NCBI GenBank assembly: GCA_021613375.1
Contig: CM038717.1
Coordinates: forward strand, 35,504,327-35,568,326
DNA length: 64,000 bases
Direction of reading: 5' to 3'
From: Megaleporinus macrocephalus
Taxonomy: Eukaryota > Chordata > Actinopteri > Characiformes > Anostomidae
The notes below the pieces were generated by a model, which was not told the origin of the DNA, searched no databases, and saw nothing but the letters and a program-made list of their open reading frames with translations. How positions within the stretch are numbered: the first letter of the stretch is position 1; each line of letters opens with the position of its first letter. Positions 1 to 12,734 of the stretch are shown piece by piece. Both the position numbers and the translations under genes were made by a program.

Positions 1-544
1 CAATGTAAGATAACCTTTGTAAGCAAGATTAAAAATGTGTTATTAATTTACATGTGTTCAAAAGGTTTTCTGCTAATTAGTTGCAAATCATTTGTTGGAT
101 AATGAGTTATGCATAAATGGAATTTTGTGTTAGAAGCATTTGTGAACTGTCTTTAAAATAATCAAGGCAGATACTAATACCTTAAATTCACATCAACCAA
201 ATGTGCTAGTAAAGAAGCATGCTCCATAAATTGTGGACACTTGGATGCTTGTAATTTAACACTAACTTAAAATACAATTTATAAGAACAATGTTTATGTA
301 ATGAGTCAGTCAGTTCCCGCCACAGCCGCCAGAGAGTGCTGAAAACCCACCAAGGCAGTAAGGTGGGAAACTGACAAGGTCGATTGACTTCACCTGGGAA
401 AGCCCCCCCATAAAAGACCGGAAGCTCCCGCAGGTCTCTGTCGCACCCTTGCCTGTGCAGACTGGTAAACAATAGCCATACGGGGCAAACAAAAGACAAA
501 AGAGGAATAAAAGTCCCAACAAAGGAGGATCAAAAATCCCAAAA
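1..544. other. AT-rich non-coding flank
   Basis: No exon, conserved protein or RNA gene is visible. The first 300 bases are AT-rich. A GC-richer patch around 305-460 resembles no family I can name. The short reading frames here have no recognisable domain. Confidence 0.5.
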
Positions 545-760
545 ACATGAAAAACAAATGAATAAAAAGTGCCTGCCTCTCAACACGGAGATTGCGTGTT
601 CGAATTCGCATCCAGGCTGCATAGCTGTCTCCCTTTTTTCCTTCCTTTCTTTTTTTTTACATTCTAATAAAAGCTTCCACACCACATCTAGCCCATTTTC
701 ATGCCTTAGTGGCGAGCACATACTCCCTTTTTACCACTAAAATCTTTTATTTTTGGCTTT
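545..760 (+). mobile_element. tRNA-derived SINE copy, + orientation
   Basis: A tRNA-like head carries a B-box-like motif (GTTCGAATTC near 597-606) after a CTCAACACGGAGATTG segment. It is followed by a pyrimidine/T-rich stretch and a body containing AAAAGCTTCCACACCAC. The same head and body occur in reverse complement at about 62275-62505, so this is a dispersed family and not a single-copy gene. The divergence between the two copies points to an old family. I do not recognise a named SINE. Confidence 0.55.
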
Positions 761-1009
761 CCGTCTCTGCACTTGGCTCCTACCTCACCCTGTACAGTAA
801 CAGTTTAATTAAATTCCTTGATTTAATTGTACACAAATGTGTGGGAGCTCAGTTTATTTATAGAGCACATTTAACACAACATTATTTGACCAAAGTGCTG
901 CACAAATGAAGAAAACTTAAAATTCACAATACTAGGACTAAAAACAACAACCAAATAAAACATTAATTACATAAAAGCCATGGAATAATAATGAGCTTTA
1001 AACCTAGAT

Positions 1010-2087
1010 TTAAAACTTGACAGAGTAGGTGCTAATGGAATCTGCAGTGGTAACTAGTTCCAAAGTTTCAGGGCAGCTACTACAAATGCTCGGCCCCCCC
1101 CTCTGCTTTAGCCTTGATTTGGGGACAACCAGCCAAAGCTGATCTGCAGATCTTAGGGACCGTGCTGGAACATAGGGCACAAGCAGTTCAGTTAGATAAC
1201 TGGGAGCAAACCCATTAAGAGACTTGTACACTAAAAGCAGGATTTTAAACTGTATTCTAAAAGTCACTGGGAGCCAATGAAGTGAAGCCAGTACGGGAGT
1301 GATATGTTCCTTCTTGGACGTACGTGTTAATAACCTCGCAGCAGCATTTTGCATCAATTGAAGCTTGCCGATCAAGAAATGACCAACACCAACATATAGC
1401 GAGTTACAATAATCAAGCCTTGTTGAAATAAATGCATAAATTACTTTCTCAAAATCAGAGAAAGATAAGAATGGCTTGATTTTGGCTAGTTGTCTTGGAA
1501 GAAACTGGACTTGACAACTGCATTTATCTGCTTATCAAATTTAAAACCATTATCAAATATTACGCCCAGGTTTTTGACTGATGCCAATGTCCCAGGTTCC
1601 ATTGAGGACTAAATGATGATCTGTCCTTGCCAAATAGGACAATTTCTGTCTTGGTCTCATTTAAATAAAAAAAATTAAAAGCCATCCAGGCTTTTATTTC
1701 ATCAAGGCAACTAAATAAAGTAGTCAAAGATGTACCATCCTGCTTCTTTAAAGGTAAGGAAATCTGGGTATCATCGGCATAACAATGAAAGGAGATACCA
1801 TACTTTCTAAAAATAGCTCCCAAAGGCAACATATACAGCGTAAATAAAAAGGGGCCCAAGATCAATCCCTGGGGAACCCCACATGAGAGAGGTTCCGCTG
1901 GTGAAACAAACTCCCCACTGCTAACCACAAAGCTCCTGTCCGATAAATAGGACTCAAATACCTTCTTAAAAAATTGAGGATCCAATACATCAAAAGCACA
2001 AGAGCTTGTATTCAGTTGCCCAACAATTTCCTTCAGCTGCATAAAAGAAACAGGCTCAAACTGCTCCAAGACAGTAGAGCTAGTCAC
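1010..2087 (-). pseudogene. LINE reverse transcriptase, broken
   Basis: Two blocks remain. Positions 1560-2087 carry [19 protein letters not shown] followed by the catalytic box HCYADDTQ. Positions 1010-1375 carry the thumb/C-terminal region (LQLMQNAAARLLTR, then ITPVLASLHWLPV). They are in different frames with a gap between them. The RT fingers region is largely missing, because sequence before the GVPQG block does not align with a full RT core. The fragment is non-functional and belongs to the LINE at 845-3535. Confidence 0.8.
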
Positions 2088-2629
2088 TATGGTAGGCGAG
2101 ACAAAAGAAGGACACTTAATTGTAGACCTTAAATTTGTGATTTTCTCAATAAAAAATGTGAAAAATTTTCACAAATATTTAAGGAGGACTTAAAACATAC
2201 AGGATTATTGCTGTTCAGAGCAGAATTTATAGTATTAAATAATGTACGAGGTTTATGACTTATTTTGAATAATGGTAGAAAAATACAGATTTTTTTCTGC
2301 CTTCACTGTCTTTTGATACTTAAACCATTTTTCTTTAAGTATCTCATAAGATACCTGTAGCTTATTCTTTTCCATTTATGTTCTGCTTCTCTACACTCTT
2401 GCCTGCCTGCACGGGTAGTGGAATTGAGCCAGGGTTCATTTTTAAACTTAAAAGGAATGAATCTAAGTGGAGCTATAATATCCAGCAAATTACTACAGGT
2501 AGACTGGAAAGCTGCCAGTATCATTGGGATCATGGTGTTCATAAAATACATTACACGATTCAAAAGTATTAAATGCAGCAGTAAAACGTTCAGTAGTATT
2601 CACATTTAACATACGAGAGTACCGACCCA

Positions 2630-3175
2630 TTACAGAGGGAGCAACAGTCTTAACCTGTGATGTTTAAAACCTAATGGGATTGTGATCTGAAAACACTGCA
2701 TCATACAGTTCAAGATTGTCCACAGGGACATCAAAAGATAAAACAAGGTCAATAGGTCAACAAGATCTAAAACTTCTTTGGTCAAGGGTTTGTCTGGGCA
2801 ACATACATGGAGATTAAAGTCCCCCCTTATTAGAACCCTGTCGTGTTTAAGCATTAAATCTGCCAAAAAGTTTAAAAAGTTACTTAAAAATTCCTTGTTG
2901 TATTTCGGAGGGCGGTAAATTATGACACAAGCAATTGGATCAGGGAGTAATCCAATTCAAACAGCAAAAGTTCAAAGCTGCAGTAAGACATTTCTGCAGC
3001 TGATATCATCTCTAAAGAGACATGCCACACCACCTCCATGTCCAGTACTTCGAGGTACATGAAAAAACGAGCAGGCTGCAGGCAGCAGATCGCTAAAAAC
3101 GCTTAACTCACCAGCATTGGCCCATGTCTCGGTTACACACATCACATCCAGCGTATGTGTGGTAAAAAAAATCAT
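2630..3175 (-). pseudogene. LINE apurinic-type endonuclease fragment
   Basis: The segment 2972-3175 reads LDVMCVTETWANAG and then a TGHGGGVACLFRD block, the N-terminal half of the APE-like endonuclease of CR1/L2 elements. A second piece at 2630-2866 includes IRGDFNLHV, matching the conserved GDFN motif, in another frame. The blocks are ordered as expected on the minus strand, upstream of the RT relic. Frame breaks show it is inactive. Confidence 0.7.
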
Positions 3176-3535
3176 TAAGAATATGCGTCTTATTACTCAA
3201 AGATCTGCCATTTATAAGGGCTATCCTTGTGAGAGTCGCTGGCGAGGAGACCAGAGGGCGAAGATTTTGTAGATGCCATGCCGTCTAAAACGGCCCTTCC
3301 GCGGGAACAGGCCCGGTTCCTGAAGCAGCTGAGCAGGTATTCCTGCTAAGAAGAGAGGGCACGAAAATCGACAATTATAACCTCCTTGTCCAAAGTTACC
3401 AGCTGCAGATCGAATATCCAGTAAAGTTTGGCGATCATTAACTAAAATTGAGCTGCTAATGATAAAAACAGAACAAACGCTAGCCAAACTAAGAGCAACA
3501 GACGGCATGCCACGTACACCGGCACCATCTTAGTC

Positions 3536-4388
3536 ATCAATGTCAACAGTTTATAACCTTGAAATATTATTTATAAACAATTTCTAATAGTAAGGCAGTG
3601 GCTATTAACAATTAACAAGTTTCATATTAATAAAGAATTCATTAATAAAAGTCTTGTACATGTATCTCATTGTAAGGTATTTCCAGGTCATTTGTAATCA
3701 TTTAATAACGTATTGCTAATCAAAAATGAGTAATTTCCACTTTTATTATGGTATTGCATATTTAGTTGCAAAGATCTTTTAAATGTATTTTAGCATTTGC
3801 ACCCATCCCCAAGTATTTGCAAACTTATATTTTAATGTCAGTGATCAAGCTAATTATTGTTTATGATGAGTTGCACCTAAAATGTTCCTTGATTAGCATG
3901 TCACATAAAGACAACTAACACCTTTACTAACAATTTACTAACATTTAATTAAACAGTCGACAAACACTTTACACATTATAACTAATTTACACAAGTCCTT
4001 ATTAATACATCATACAAATATACTTGTACCACGTTCCTAAGTTTGCTTACAAATGATATGTTTCTAATTATTAGGAGATTTTAATTGCTTACAATGTAGT
4101 TTTAAACTGCTTGTTAATAATTTAGTATTATGTAGGACGCAGATATTTAAATAAAGTGATAATAAGTGATAATAAAACAGATGCATTAATGCACAGAAAA
4201 TTGATCAAGAATTGATAAGGGAATCGATACAGAATTTGACTAATAAGCTGAATTAATAAAAAGTTATTGTTACATTATTAAAAGTTATTGTTACATTATA
4301 GAACAGTCTAATAAAAGCATTAAAGAGTATCATTTAATAACAATTTTTGTTTAATGACTTTTTCTTCATCATGTCTTTATGTTTGCAG
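3536..4388. other. AT-rich intron or 5' flank of LRR exon 1
   Basis: Strongly AT-rich sequence with many short TTAATA/TAATTA motifs. Similar sequence recurs around 16500-17100, so it is probably a decayed dispersed repeat. It ends in the T-rich acceptor tract and CAG of the first LRR exon. No exon is visible. Confidence 0.4.
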
Positions 4389-4562
4389 GCTGAACAAGAG
4401 CAGTATTACAGAAGAAGGCTGTAATGCTCTTTCATCAGCTGTTTGTTCAAATCCTTCACACCTGATAGAACTGGATCTGAGTGATAATAAACTAGGAAAC
4501 TCTGGAGTGAATAAGATTTGTTCTCTACTGAAAGATCAAAACTGCACACTGCAGAAGCTGAG
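4389..4562 (+). CDS. LRR exon 1 (type A)
   Basis: 174 bp, acceptor TTTGCAG, donor GTGAGT, phase 2 at both ends. It starts [16 protein letters not shown] and has the [13 protein letters not shown] core typical of type A. It is the first exon of the array visible here. The preceding exon must lie left of the LINE relic or outside the window. Confidence 0.85.
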
Positions 4563-7500
4563 GTGAGTTCTAGAAGTACACTATTGTATGAACACATTTG
4601 TGTTAATCTTGCGTGTCCATTTTGTGGTTTAAATTCAGTTACTGGCATATGATCATACATCGAAGTAAAGCACCTCACTGTTTATCAGTCTTTGCTCAAG
4701 TCTTGGGATTGATTAACACTGCCTGTTATTTGAGTAAGATATGATTTCCTCACCAAGATCACATTAAATAGTATTTTTTTAATGTCAACAAACACATTTT
4801 GTCTTTTGTGTAGTCTTTCATTCTGCAGCATAACAGAGGAAGGATATGATGCTCTGGCTTCTGCTCTGAAATCATGCACCTCATCCCACCTAATAGAGCT
4901 AGATCTCAGAGGAAACAATCCTGGAGAAACAGGAGTGAAGATGTTCATTGATCTACTAAATTATCATAAACTGAAAACATTGAGGTAAATTTGGGGGGAT
5001 GTGGATATTTATTCAATTGTGAAACAACTCTAGATTAGTCAAGTATTTGTTTAAGTTTATTTATTTTAAAATAATTACCTGACCAGATATATTCAGATAT
5101 TTTTATCTTTAGATAGTTCTCAAATAATCTCAAACTCTCCACTAAAGTAATCATTATGACTTAGTGTGATTTCCTAATGACTCATCCAAACTGGAGCAGT
5201 CTCATCCTATTCATACCAATATTTGAAGCAATTAAGTCCATGAATAAAATCCAGTTAAACACAGTAAATGCAAAGAATTAGTCCAAAGTTTATATATGTT
5301 CTGTCCAGCTATGTAAGGTGTGTTGATCAGGGGGTTACTTGCAAATAATCAGAAACATCACATAATTTTATTGGCAACCTAAATGACTAAAATCCTAAAC
5401 TAAAATTAGAAAACATTTCCGGGTTAGTTTTTGTTTATACTTTGTGTAATGCTGTTGTATTCAATTATGGCTTTTTGATTCCTCAAAATCATTGTAATGT
5501 GATGATCACAGTTGTAATTTGAATGTAGGATTGTAGACTTTGAGTCATATGTTCTACATAAATGCGGATGCACAAATGCACTGTGCCTGCATGAAATCAG
5601 ATATAATTATTTTTATTTTTGTTTACAAAATTTTCTTTTGCCTTCTACTGCCAGATTGTCATTTGTCTATATCAATTGAACATTACGGCAGTGAAAAGTT
5701 TCATGATAAATAGACAAAAAGAAATAAGCTTATTATAGAGTTCACAATGTATTACAACTGCATTAGTACTACATGTACATTTTTATGTGTGAATGGATAA
5801 TAGGTAAACTTTACACACTATATGGCCAAAAGTATGTAGACAACCCACTAAATTATTGGGTTCCACAATCATTGCTAATGAATGTATAATCAAGCATATA
5901 ACCATGCTTTCTATGTAGACCAACAGTGGCAGTATAATGAGCTCTTTTGAAGTGCTCAGTGACTTTAATTATGGCACTTTATAGAATGCCATCTTTTGCC
6001 ATAAGAGATCTCTGCCCTGTTTGGTCTGCCCCAGCCAACAGTAAAGTTTGGAGGAGGATCCATTGGTTCCAGTAAATCATATTGTTAATGCTACAGCATA
6101 AAAAAATATTTTAGACAATTTTAGGCTTCCAACTTTCAGCGGTTTTCTGTTCCTGACCTTACAAACACCCTTTTCGCTGAATGGACACAGGCAGAATCTT
6201 ACAGTAAGCATTCCAAATAAAATGGAGGCTGTTAAAGCTGTCCACCTTAATGCCCATGGCTTTTAAAAAGGGATGTCCAGCAAGCTCATATAGGAGTGAT
6301 GGTTAGGTGTCTGCATCATTTTGGCCATATAATGATTACACTGATATGACATTTGGTCCAGACAAAGAGCTTGATGAAAGAACTAAACAAAACCTTAATT
6401 GTGCATTTTTAATCTTTCTGCAGGCTGAGCAAATGTAATATAACAGAACAAGGCTGTGGTGCTCTGGCCTCAGCTCTAAAATTAAACCCCTCACACTTGA
6501 TGGAGCTGGATCTGAATAACAATAATGTAGGAAACTCAGGGGTGAAGCAACTCTCTGATCTACTAATGAATTCAAGTTGCATTCTACAAATACTCAGGTG
6601 AGTCAATTTCCTAACAGATGAAAATGATGATCTCAATGGCAATGGTGTTTATACTATGGAATTCCTAAAGATGTTTTCTTAATAAAATGCAGATATTTTT
6701 TGCATTGTTAAATATTTTATTGGCAGAATAAAATTTTGTGTAACATTGAGGAATTTGACCATTAGCAGCAAATAGCCCAATTTAAAGTTCCTATAAATGT
6801 TATATTGTTTTGGTTTTATGTGAAATATGTGAAATATAAATCAGTAGAATTTACCTCATTGCTTGTCTTCCAGAGTCAGTGAAAATAACGTCACAGAGGA
6901 AGGATATGCTACTCTAGCTTCAGCTGTAAAATCAAACCTCTCATCACATCTGATAGAGCTGGATCTCAGAGGGAACGATCCTGGAGACAAAGGAGTGAAA
7001 AAGTTTATGGATCTACTAGAGGATCCAAACTGTAAACTGAAGAAACTGAAGTGAGCAGTTTTATAGCTCATCAGTTATATCAATTTTATAGCTCATCAAT
7101 TATATAGCTACTAAAGTGTTCCTGTGTTTTGCTCATATTGTCGAGTAGTGGGGCTTTTGATTCATTCTGTGTGTTAATAAGGTTGTCATGGCTTTGATGA
7201 AAGGAATATGGTCCTCTATTTATATAAACCTATGTATGGCACTTACCTAGAATGATGTTCAGGTGTAAATCCGATGTTGTGTCCAGGCATTCTAATGTAA
7301 AATTATGTGTGTATATATGTGATAATGCTGTGTTAAATTATCTAGTTATTAATGAATTTAAATCTCTTTCATTTCATTTAATACATAATGATATATTGAA
7401 TTATTTTCTTTTTCTGCAGCTGGTTAAACAGTCCTGTCGCAGAGGAAGTCTGTGATTCTTTGAGCAAAGCTCTAGGAAAAAACCCTTTACTGCTGAGAGA

Positions 7501-10500
7501 GTTGGATCTGAGTGGGAAAATACAAGGAGATTCACATATGAAGAAGCTCTCTGATCTACTGAAGGATTCACACTGCAGAACTCAAATTCTGAAGTGTGTA
7601 CTTTGCATCATTTGTCATTTAAAAAAATATATAATTTTGTATTGTTTTGTTGGGTTGATATTTTTTGCTTAATTAACCATTCTTGGAATTTGAATTTTGG
7701 AATGGTTGATCTTGTATATACTTATCCAATACCAGGTACTTATCTGCTCTCTCTGTCTCTCTCTCCCTCCCTCTTTCTGTCCCTCACTCCTCTGTCCACA
7801 GACTGAATAAGACCAGTATTACAGAGGACAGTTGTGTAGCTCTTTCATCAGCTCTTTGTTTAAATCCTTCACACCTGATAGAGCTGGATCTGAGTGAGAA
7901 TGCAATAGGAAACTCTGGAGTGAAGAACATCTGTGGTGTGCTGGGAAATGAACGATTCAAACTGTTGAAGCTGCAGTATGTTCTGATTTAAAATAACACC
8001 ATAATCAGAAAACCTGTGTATATGCATTTACAGAGATTCTTTGAAAAAAGTTTAAGCCCTTAAATGACCAGGTCCCCTCCACCAGATCCAAAGTCTTACA
8101 ACACACTTCTATAACAATCAAATATCTAGGCTGGTTTGCACTGCAGTCCTAGTTGTTACTATATAACAAACATTAGTATATATTAATTGAAGGTTAATTG
8201 AGTGAATTGGTTAATTGAGTTTAATTTAAATCCATTGTAAATCTATGTAAAATAAAAATTAATCAGTTTATATTTTTGGGGTGACTATATACAGAGTGTA
8301 ATGTTTGTGTGTATATAATATTAACAAAATTATTAATAATAATTCAGTGATTAATTTATTCATTCATTCATTTATTCATCTTCTAAGCCGCTTTTCTCTC
8401 TGGGTCACTGGGCAGAAGATGGGAATTACCTTGGCCGGGCTGCCTGTCCATCACAGGGCAGACACAGCGACAATAATAATAATAATAACATAGAGTTTTA
8501 ATTAAACACTAAGTAAATTGAATTTAAATGTTTTAGAAGCAGAATAATAGAAAGACTTCACATTTTCTGGATTTTTTGGCAAAAGTTTGTCATCTGAAAA
8601 TCTAAGATCATAGACAGACATTTCACTCGAAGGTCGTTTAGTGCTTTAATAACTTGTAACAGAACTTTGAATCTATCCTAAGCTTTACAGACAGTCAGTG
8701 CAATAGTTATAAAGTGTCTCTGATACTCTGTAGTGACTGGCTGCAGCAAATTTTTTACACTCTCAGTCTCTCTACCTCTCTCTCTCTCTCTCTTTCTCTC
8801 TCTGCAGGCTGGGTAAATGCAGTATTACAGGTGAAGGCTGTGCTAATCTGGCATCAGTTATCAGAACAAACCCATCACATCTTAAAGAGTTGGATCTGAG
8901 AGGGAATAAAATAGGAAGTTCTGGAGCGAAACATCTCTCCGAATTACTGACACATTCAAAGAGCGCCCTGGAAAAACTACAGTGAGTATTTTGTGAAGCG
9001 CAAGACTATAAAACACTGACAGGGGAGGTTTTAAGCTTTAACACCATGCCAAGTTTCACCAGGGACACACTGGCTTGTGTAGCTTGAGAGAGCTTATCCA
9101 TAAATAATACTACAGTAGCTCTGATGATGTATGCATTTTAGTGTAAATCAATATTTCTTTTATATCATTGGTGAGTTCACCTCTTGAACTTTCAGTCTTG
9201 ATTTTTGCTCAAATTTAAAACACAGTACACATCTTTAAACCTTTAAACTGTCTTTCTTCAGTCTTTCATTCTGCAGTATAACAGAGGAAGGATACACTTT
9301 ACTGGCTTCAGCTTTGCAGTCAAACATCTCATCACACCTGACAGAGCTGGATCTCAGAGGGAACGATCCTGGAAATACAGGAGTGAAGATGTTCACTGAT
9401 CTATTTGATGATCCAGTCCATAAACTGAAGAAACTGAGGTGAAACATTTTTATATTATGACCTGTATGCACTTGGGTTGCATTACAATTGATTTAACTAA
9501 TGGCTTATTTTCTCACATTTAACATCATTTTGCTATTTGTTTTTGTTTCTACTGAAAGATTTCAATTTGCTATTGAATATGCAAAATACCAGTTGAAGAC
9601 TCGTTGATGTTGCTCTGTATACACCAATTTATTAATTTACTAAAGGTCTGATCTACTATATAGCATACATTACAGCTTAAGCATTACAAAATATTGTGTT
9701 GTAAAATTTGAAATTTGAAATCCTGTTTCCTTTAAAATTATCCAAAACTTAATCAGAAAGAATAAGGTGATAAATGTTCATTATTATTAACTGCAGGTTT
9801 TTATTATTAACTGCAGGTTAGTAATGTAAATTATCTTTTTTCTTGCATTTTCTGAAGGTTTTTGAAAAGTTCTACTGCAGAGGAAGTCTGTGATTGTCTA
9901 ACTAAAGTTCTAGGATTAAACCCCTTACTGCTGAGAGAGCTGGATCTGAGTGAGAAAATACAAGGAGATTCAGAAATGAAGAAGCTCACTGATCTACTAG
10001 AGGACTCACACTGCAGAACTCAGATACTAAAGTCAGTGTTTTTTTATCATTTTTGTGAGCATGCAATATATAGTTAGCTTTATGAGTGTGTTTTTCCTTG
10101 TATTTTCTTGTATTTATTTTATTATATTATTGAAGATTCCTTTCTGTCTGCAGGTTGAATAAGAGCAGTATTACAGAAGAAGGCTGTGCTGCTCTATCAT
10201 CAGCTCTTTGTTCAAATCCTTCACACCTGATAGAGCTGGATCTGAGTGATAATAAACTAGGAAACTCTGGAGTCCAGCAGATCTGTTCTCTATTGAAGAA
10301 TTCAAACTGCAAACTTGTAAAATTAAAGTTAGTGTTCTAATGAGACTTATCATGGATCAACTTGAATCGTTTTAGGTTTTAATCGTTATTCTCTCTTTTT
10401 TCAGTCTTTCATTCTGTGAAATAACAGAGGAAGGTTATGCTGATCTGGCTTCAGCTCTACTAAACCCTCCATCACAGCTGATAGAGCTGGATCTCAGAGG

Positions 10501-12699
10501 GAACAATCCTGGAGATACAGGAGTGAAGAAGCTCAGTGATCTACTACAAAATCCAAACTGTAAACTAAAGAAACTGAGGTAGATGTTTTTAGAGATTTTA
10601 CCCTTTTGGCTGAAACTAAAATTTTGGACGGCTGTTAAACCTCTTTACTGTAGCAAACTTTAAACTGGGCTTACATTTATCTAAATTGTTGGTACAGTAT
10701 AAAAAATTATATTGTAACTAAAATGAGTGTGTTGTTTTGTTTGTTTGTTTTGTTTTTTAGGTTTTTGAAAAGTACAACTGCAGAGGAAGTCTGTGATTCT
10801 TTGACTAAAGCTCTAGGCATGAACCCATTATTGATGAAAAAGCTGAATCTGAGTGGGAAAATACAAGGAGATTCAGAAATGAAGAAGCTCTCTGATCTAC
10901 TGAAAGATTCGCACTGCAGAACCCAGAAACTCATGTATGTACTTCATGTAGTTCTTTTCAACAACAGATATGAAAGTTTCAGTTGATGTGGGACACATAC
11001 TAATATATATATAGGGTGTTTATTGTATTGTATTCTTTTTTTAGTTTGCAATACACAGCTAGATCAAGTCAAACATTCAAGACAGAATTCAAATATTCAT
11101 ATATTAAAAAAGCTGTCACTCCAGTGTCTTTTCTCTGTGATCTTTCTTTTCTGCAGGCTGAAAAAGAACAGTATTACAGAAGAAGGCTGTGCTGCTTTAT
11201 CACCAGCTCTTTGTTCAAATCCTTCACACCTGATGGAGCTGGATCTCAGTCATAATAAACTAGGAAACTCTGGAGTGAAGCAAATCTGTTCTATACTGAA
11301 GAATCATAACTGTAAACTGCAGAGACTGAGGTGAGTTCTATGGCATTTTTAATGACTGGAATAACATCCAAGCATGGATATTAAATTATATTGTCTACTT
11401 TTTACACTTTCACATTTTAGTAATGCCTATGTTTTTTCTCCAGTCTTTCATTCTGCAGTATAACAGAGGAAGGATACGCTGCTCTGGCTTCAACTCTGAA
11501 ATCAAACCTCTCATCACAACTGAAAGAGCTAGATCTCAGAGGAAACGATCCTGGAGATACAGGAGTGAAAAAGCTCACCCACATATTTGCTGACTCAAGT
11601 AAAGTACTGAGGTGAGATACAATAAAATATGTCACTTGCACATTTCAAATATTTAACTGATGTTTAACTAGGTAATTAACCAATTCAGAACTATACCAGT
11701 TAAAAAACTACAGATGTGTGCAGCTTGCTATTACAGACACAGCCTGTAATTGCATATTATTGCTCTAGATACTGGTATAGAAGATTCCTATGTTTCTGAT
11801 TATGTAGTTGTTAATGTGGCTGTGTGGCTCCTGTTTTCAGATTGTTGAACAGTAATGACGCAGTGGAAGCCTGTAAATCTCTTGAAGGTATTCTACGTAT
11901 AAACCCCTTACTGCAGAGGAATTTAGATCTGAGTAAGACTGAACCACATCGTATCAAAGTGGAGCAGCTGTGTGCTCTACTGCAGGATCCACACTACAGA
12001 CTGGAGAAACTCACGTAAGCAGTTATATTCAGTACATACATTTAGTCTAACATGCCTTAAACTGAGTTCATGGTTCAGTTTTTTTTTTACATTTTATACC
12101 TTATACCTTTTAACAATAAATGAATTTTAAAGAGTATTTTGTAATTGCAGTCTGTGTAGCTAATTGCATGTGTAATGGTTTCAGGTTGATTTTAACTTAA
12201 AGGATTGTGTAAATAAGATTTTTGGCTAAATTTTTGAGGTGTATTCAAAACAGCAGTTTTTTCACTGCTGGGCATCAAATCAAATAGTGAGAGATTTAAA
12301 ATCATATCAGTATTTGAGATTCTTACTGGTATTGGGGTCAGGCTGTACAATATAAAATATTTTTACCTTATTTTGCACCGTAAGTGAGAACTTCATAATA
12401 AAATCATAATAAAAATAAAAGGGAGGGAAAATCTATATAAGTCTTCTTGCTAGCTGATGCACATCTCCTCATCTCCAGTCTAAGAATAGTGTTAATGACA
12501 ATATTATCTATAAATGTTAAAATATTGTTTGTGTATAATCTCATTCGGTTCTGTATAACTTTGCTCATTATTAAGTAAAGAACACAACTCTGTAAATCGC
12601 TTGTAAATCACCATAGTAACCACAGAAGTCTTCAGGAGTAAATAATCACAAATGATGCATATTTTGCATTAGCTGTATCAAAGCAATATGTTCCTAGTT

Positions 12700-12734
<35 letters not shown>

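Larger units (their letters stand above)
845..3535 (-). mobile_element. Degenerate CR1/L2-like LINE
   Basis: This is a minus-strand non-LTR retrotransposon relic. From right to left it shows a 5' leader near 3535, an endonuclease fragment, a reverse transcriptase fragment, and a 3' UTR whose tail (about 845-900) resembles the common fish LINE 3' end. The coding parts lie in several frames with stops, so the copy is dead. Its endonuclease has a CVTETW block and a GHGGGVACLF block, and the RT has [11 protein letters not shown], which are typical of the L2/CR1 group. It lies upstream of the first LRR exon seen here, probably in an intron. Confidence 0.8.
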